DNA from: Litomosoides sigmodontis | Lineage: Eukaryota; Nematoda; Chromadorea; Rhabditida; Onchocercidae | DNA length: 64,000 nt | Reading direction: 5' to 3' | Assembly: GCA_963070105.1 (NCBI GenBank) | Contig: OY718807.1 | Location: forward strand, 7,665,983 to 7,729,982 | Part shown: piece after piece, positions 62,301 through 64,000 of the stretch | Numbering within the stretch: position 1 is the stretch's first letter | Layout: each line of letters opens with the position of its first letter | Notes under the pieces: generated by a model | Databases searched by the model: none | Seen by the model: the letters and a program-made list of their open reading frames with translations, nothing else | Told to the model about the DNA's origin: nothing | Program-made: the position numbers and the translations under genes

Positions 62301-64000
62301 GATTGGTTGATTGATTTATAGGTAGACAGATTGATATGATCATCGATCTCAAAATCAATTGCATTAAATGAACGGGGAGGAAATTGAACGAACCTAAACA
62401 AGTCGAAAAATTCAATTCAATGAACATTCAAGCGCAAATGCAATTAAAAAATTGGGCACAAAAAAAAAAGATACATAGAGAGAGAAAGAGAGATGGAAAA
62501 ATTTTTACAATTTATACGAAAAATTAAAGACATCAAAAGAGACAGAGAGAGAGAGAGAGAGAAATTTAACAAAAAAAAATTCCAACATAATAACAAAATA
62601 CAAAAACAGGACTATACTTTTGTCCTTCAATTTCCACACTCAACATATATTACATGAAGATGCAGAAGAGAGGAGGAAGAAGCGAAGAGCAAAACAGAGA
62701 GAGGAATTTGTGTAAATTTTTTATTATTCCAATTTCAATTTAAATTATTATCAAACATTTCAAATTTCTTTGCATGCATTTTCAATCTCTCATTCTCTCT
62801 TCAATTTATTTCAGCAAATTTCACTAAATATTTCTCCTGGAAAGCAAAAAAAAACCAGCAATGGAATTTTTAAATTTATTAAAAAATACCAAAAGTGTAC
62901 GAATGCGTATTGAGCATTAGCAAAACTCAATTCCTAATGAAATACATTTGAAATTGGAAGGGAAATTTCACATGTAATGATCGAAAAGGATGAAATTGTT
63001 GTTGTTTAGGAAACAAAAAACTTATCAAATTAAAATTCAAATATTAATCAAACGATTGTTGTATGATAACTATGAAATGATTACAATGCACAATAGCTAA
63101 AACAACTTAGTTATTCAATGATTTGATTTCAATTTTATATGTAATTTTTGAATTTCAAAAAAAAAAATTTTTTTTTCTTTTTTCCCCCATACATTCACCA
63201 TTCAGTAATTTAGTAGAAATTTATCAGTTGCAACGCTTTGCTGCCTAATAATATGTTTGCTAAAATTCTTATTTCAATTTAAATCATTATTTATTAGAGG
63301 AATGACAAATTGAAATAAGTTTTCAGCGAATGAATCATGATTCAATTCGCCAGTGTTATGATTACTATTACTGTGATTATGATTGATCATACAACTGATG
63401 ACTTATTAGACTTTATGTACAAAATGAATAATAATCTGTTTCTCTCGGATTTCTTTCTCCCTGTATGATTCAAGTATGCGTGATACATTGAGGGAGGGGT
63501 ACGTCGTGGGTGACATTACACAATTAAAGTTACGTCAAATTAAGCGCAAAATGATTTCAGGACTAGTGAATGAATGAGCGAACGATTTAACGGCTGAAAA
63601 AAAGAAAAAAAAATGGAATTATTTGCCTATTCAAACAGGTTTAATTGGGGAAATTTTGCGTAATGTGTGCGACATATGTTAGAAGGCAAATAGTTTACGA
63701 TTAATTGTTCTTAATTAGCTAAAGCTAAATGTTATATTATAGTCAGTGGAAGATTTCTCTTGTTTTACTTTCGTAATTTTTCAAATTATCAATTTTAAAA
63801 ATCAAATATCGAGTAATGGAACTGAAATATACAATATAGATTGGAAAAGAGGATTAGAGATCAGTTAGAACTTCTCTACCGCAAGCGATGATAATAAATG
63901 AATTTGTTCGCTTAATTAAAATTAAATTTTGAGGTAAAGAAAGTGAGTGAAGAGGAAGAAGGGCAGGGAAAAAAAAGAGCACATTCATGAAAAAGAATTT

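Larger units (their letters stand above)
56347..64000. other. gene-poor, microsatellite-rich region upstream of daf-12
   Basis: Over 7.6 kb without a supported gene. It holds (CA)n at 58700-58723 and 58818-58838, (TA)n at 58731-58756, (GT)n at 59531-59596, (ACT)n at 60197-60228, (CAG)5 at 61668-61683, a long CT tract at 61857-61898, (TTAG)n/(ATAG)n at 62243-62300, and several GA tracts. A less AT-rich segment at 61580-61760 followed by TATATAAG near 61991 could be a promoter. DAF-12 5' exons or enhancers may lie here. The 170-codon minus ORF at 61225-61737 is low complexity and not called. Confidence 0.5.

Overview
The window is AT-rich nuclear DNA from an animal with many small exons, introns of about 40 to 900 bases with GT...TTTCAG-type borders, and short 5' leaders that begin directly after a splice acceptor. 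Together with a DAF-12 steroid receptor, a LACT-type beta-lactamase-fold protein, an NHX exchanger and a secreted protein with MIG-18-like domains, this points to a nematode, probably a parasitic spirurid or filarial-type (clade III) worm. The species cannot be fixed from the sequence. Exon structures were read by hand from splice borders, phase and family motifs, because almost every gene is broken into exons too short to stand alone as ORFs.

Layout from left to right: (1) a 1.2 kb (AAT)n array; (2) a secreted MIG-18-like gene on minus, 1352-2526; (3) a decayed CK1/TTBK-like kinase on minus, 4767-5961, in which one exon is amplified into four 104-bp tandem copies; (4) a tectonic-like ciliary transition-zone gene on plus, 8295-10443, with probable 5' exons from 6262; (5) a small secreted Gly/Tyr-rich orphan on plus, 12338-12996; (6) a membrane-anchored cathepsin B-like protease on plus, 17424-21676; (7) a Na+/H+ exchanger on minus, 22273-27183; (8) a LACT-type serine beta-lactamase-fold protein on plus, 30442-34287; (9) a UBXN7-like UBA-UAS-UBX p97 adaptor on minus, 36379-39809; (10) a SCYL2 pseudokinase on plus, 40760-45220; (11) a daf-12 orthologue on minus, 49074-56340. 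The last 7.6 kb is gene-poor and rich in microsatellites and is upstream of daf-12.

The genes are not an operon: orientation alternates and intergenic gaps run from 0.6 to more than 7 kb. Three pairs are convergent (cathepsin/NHX, LACT/UBXN7-like, SCYL2/daf-12). One pair is divergent (UBXN7-like/SCYL2) and shares a 950-bp spacer that contains an snRNA-like arrangement of two stem-loops and an Sm-like site. No tRNA, rRNA, CRISPR or intact transposon was recognised. The most unusual items are the exon-amplified kinase relic, a non-canonical GC-AG intron (GCGCGC donor) in a conserved gene, two long near-perfect hairpins, and the orphan secreted protein with a repeated GxGNPWIT motif.
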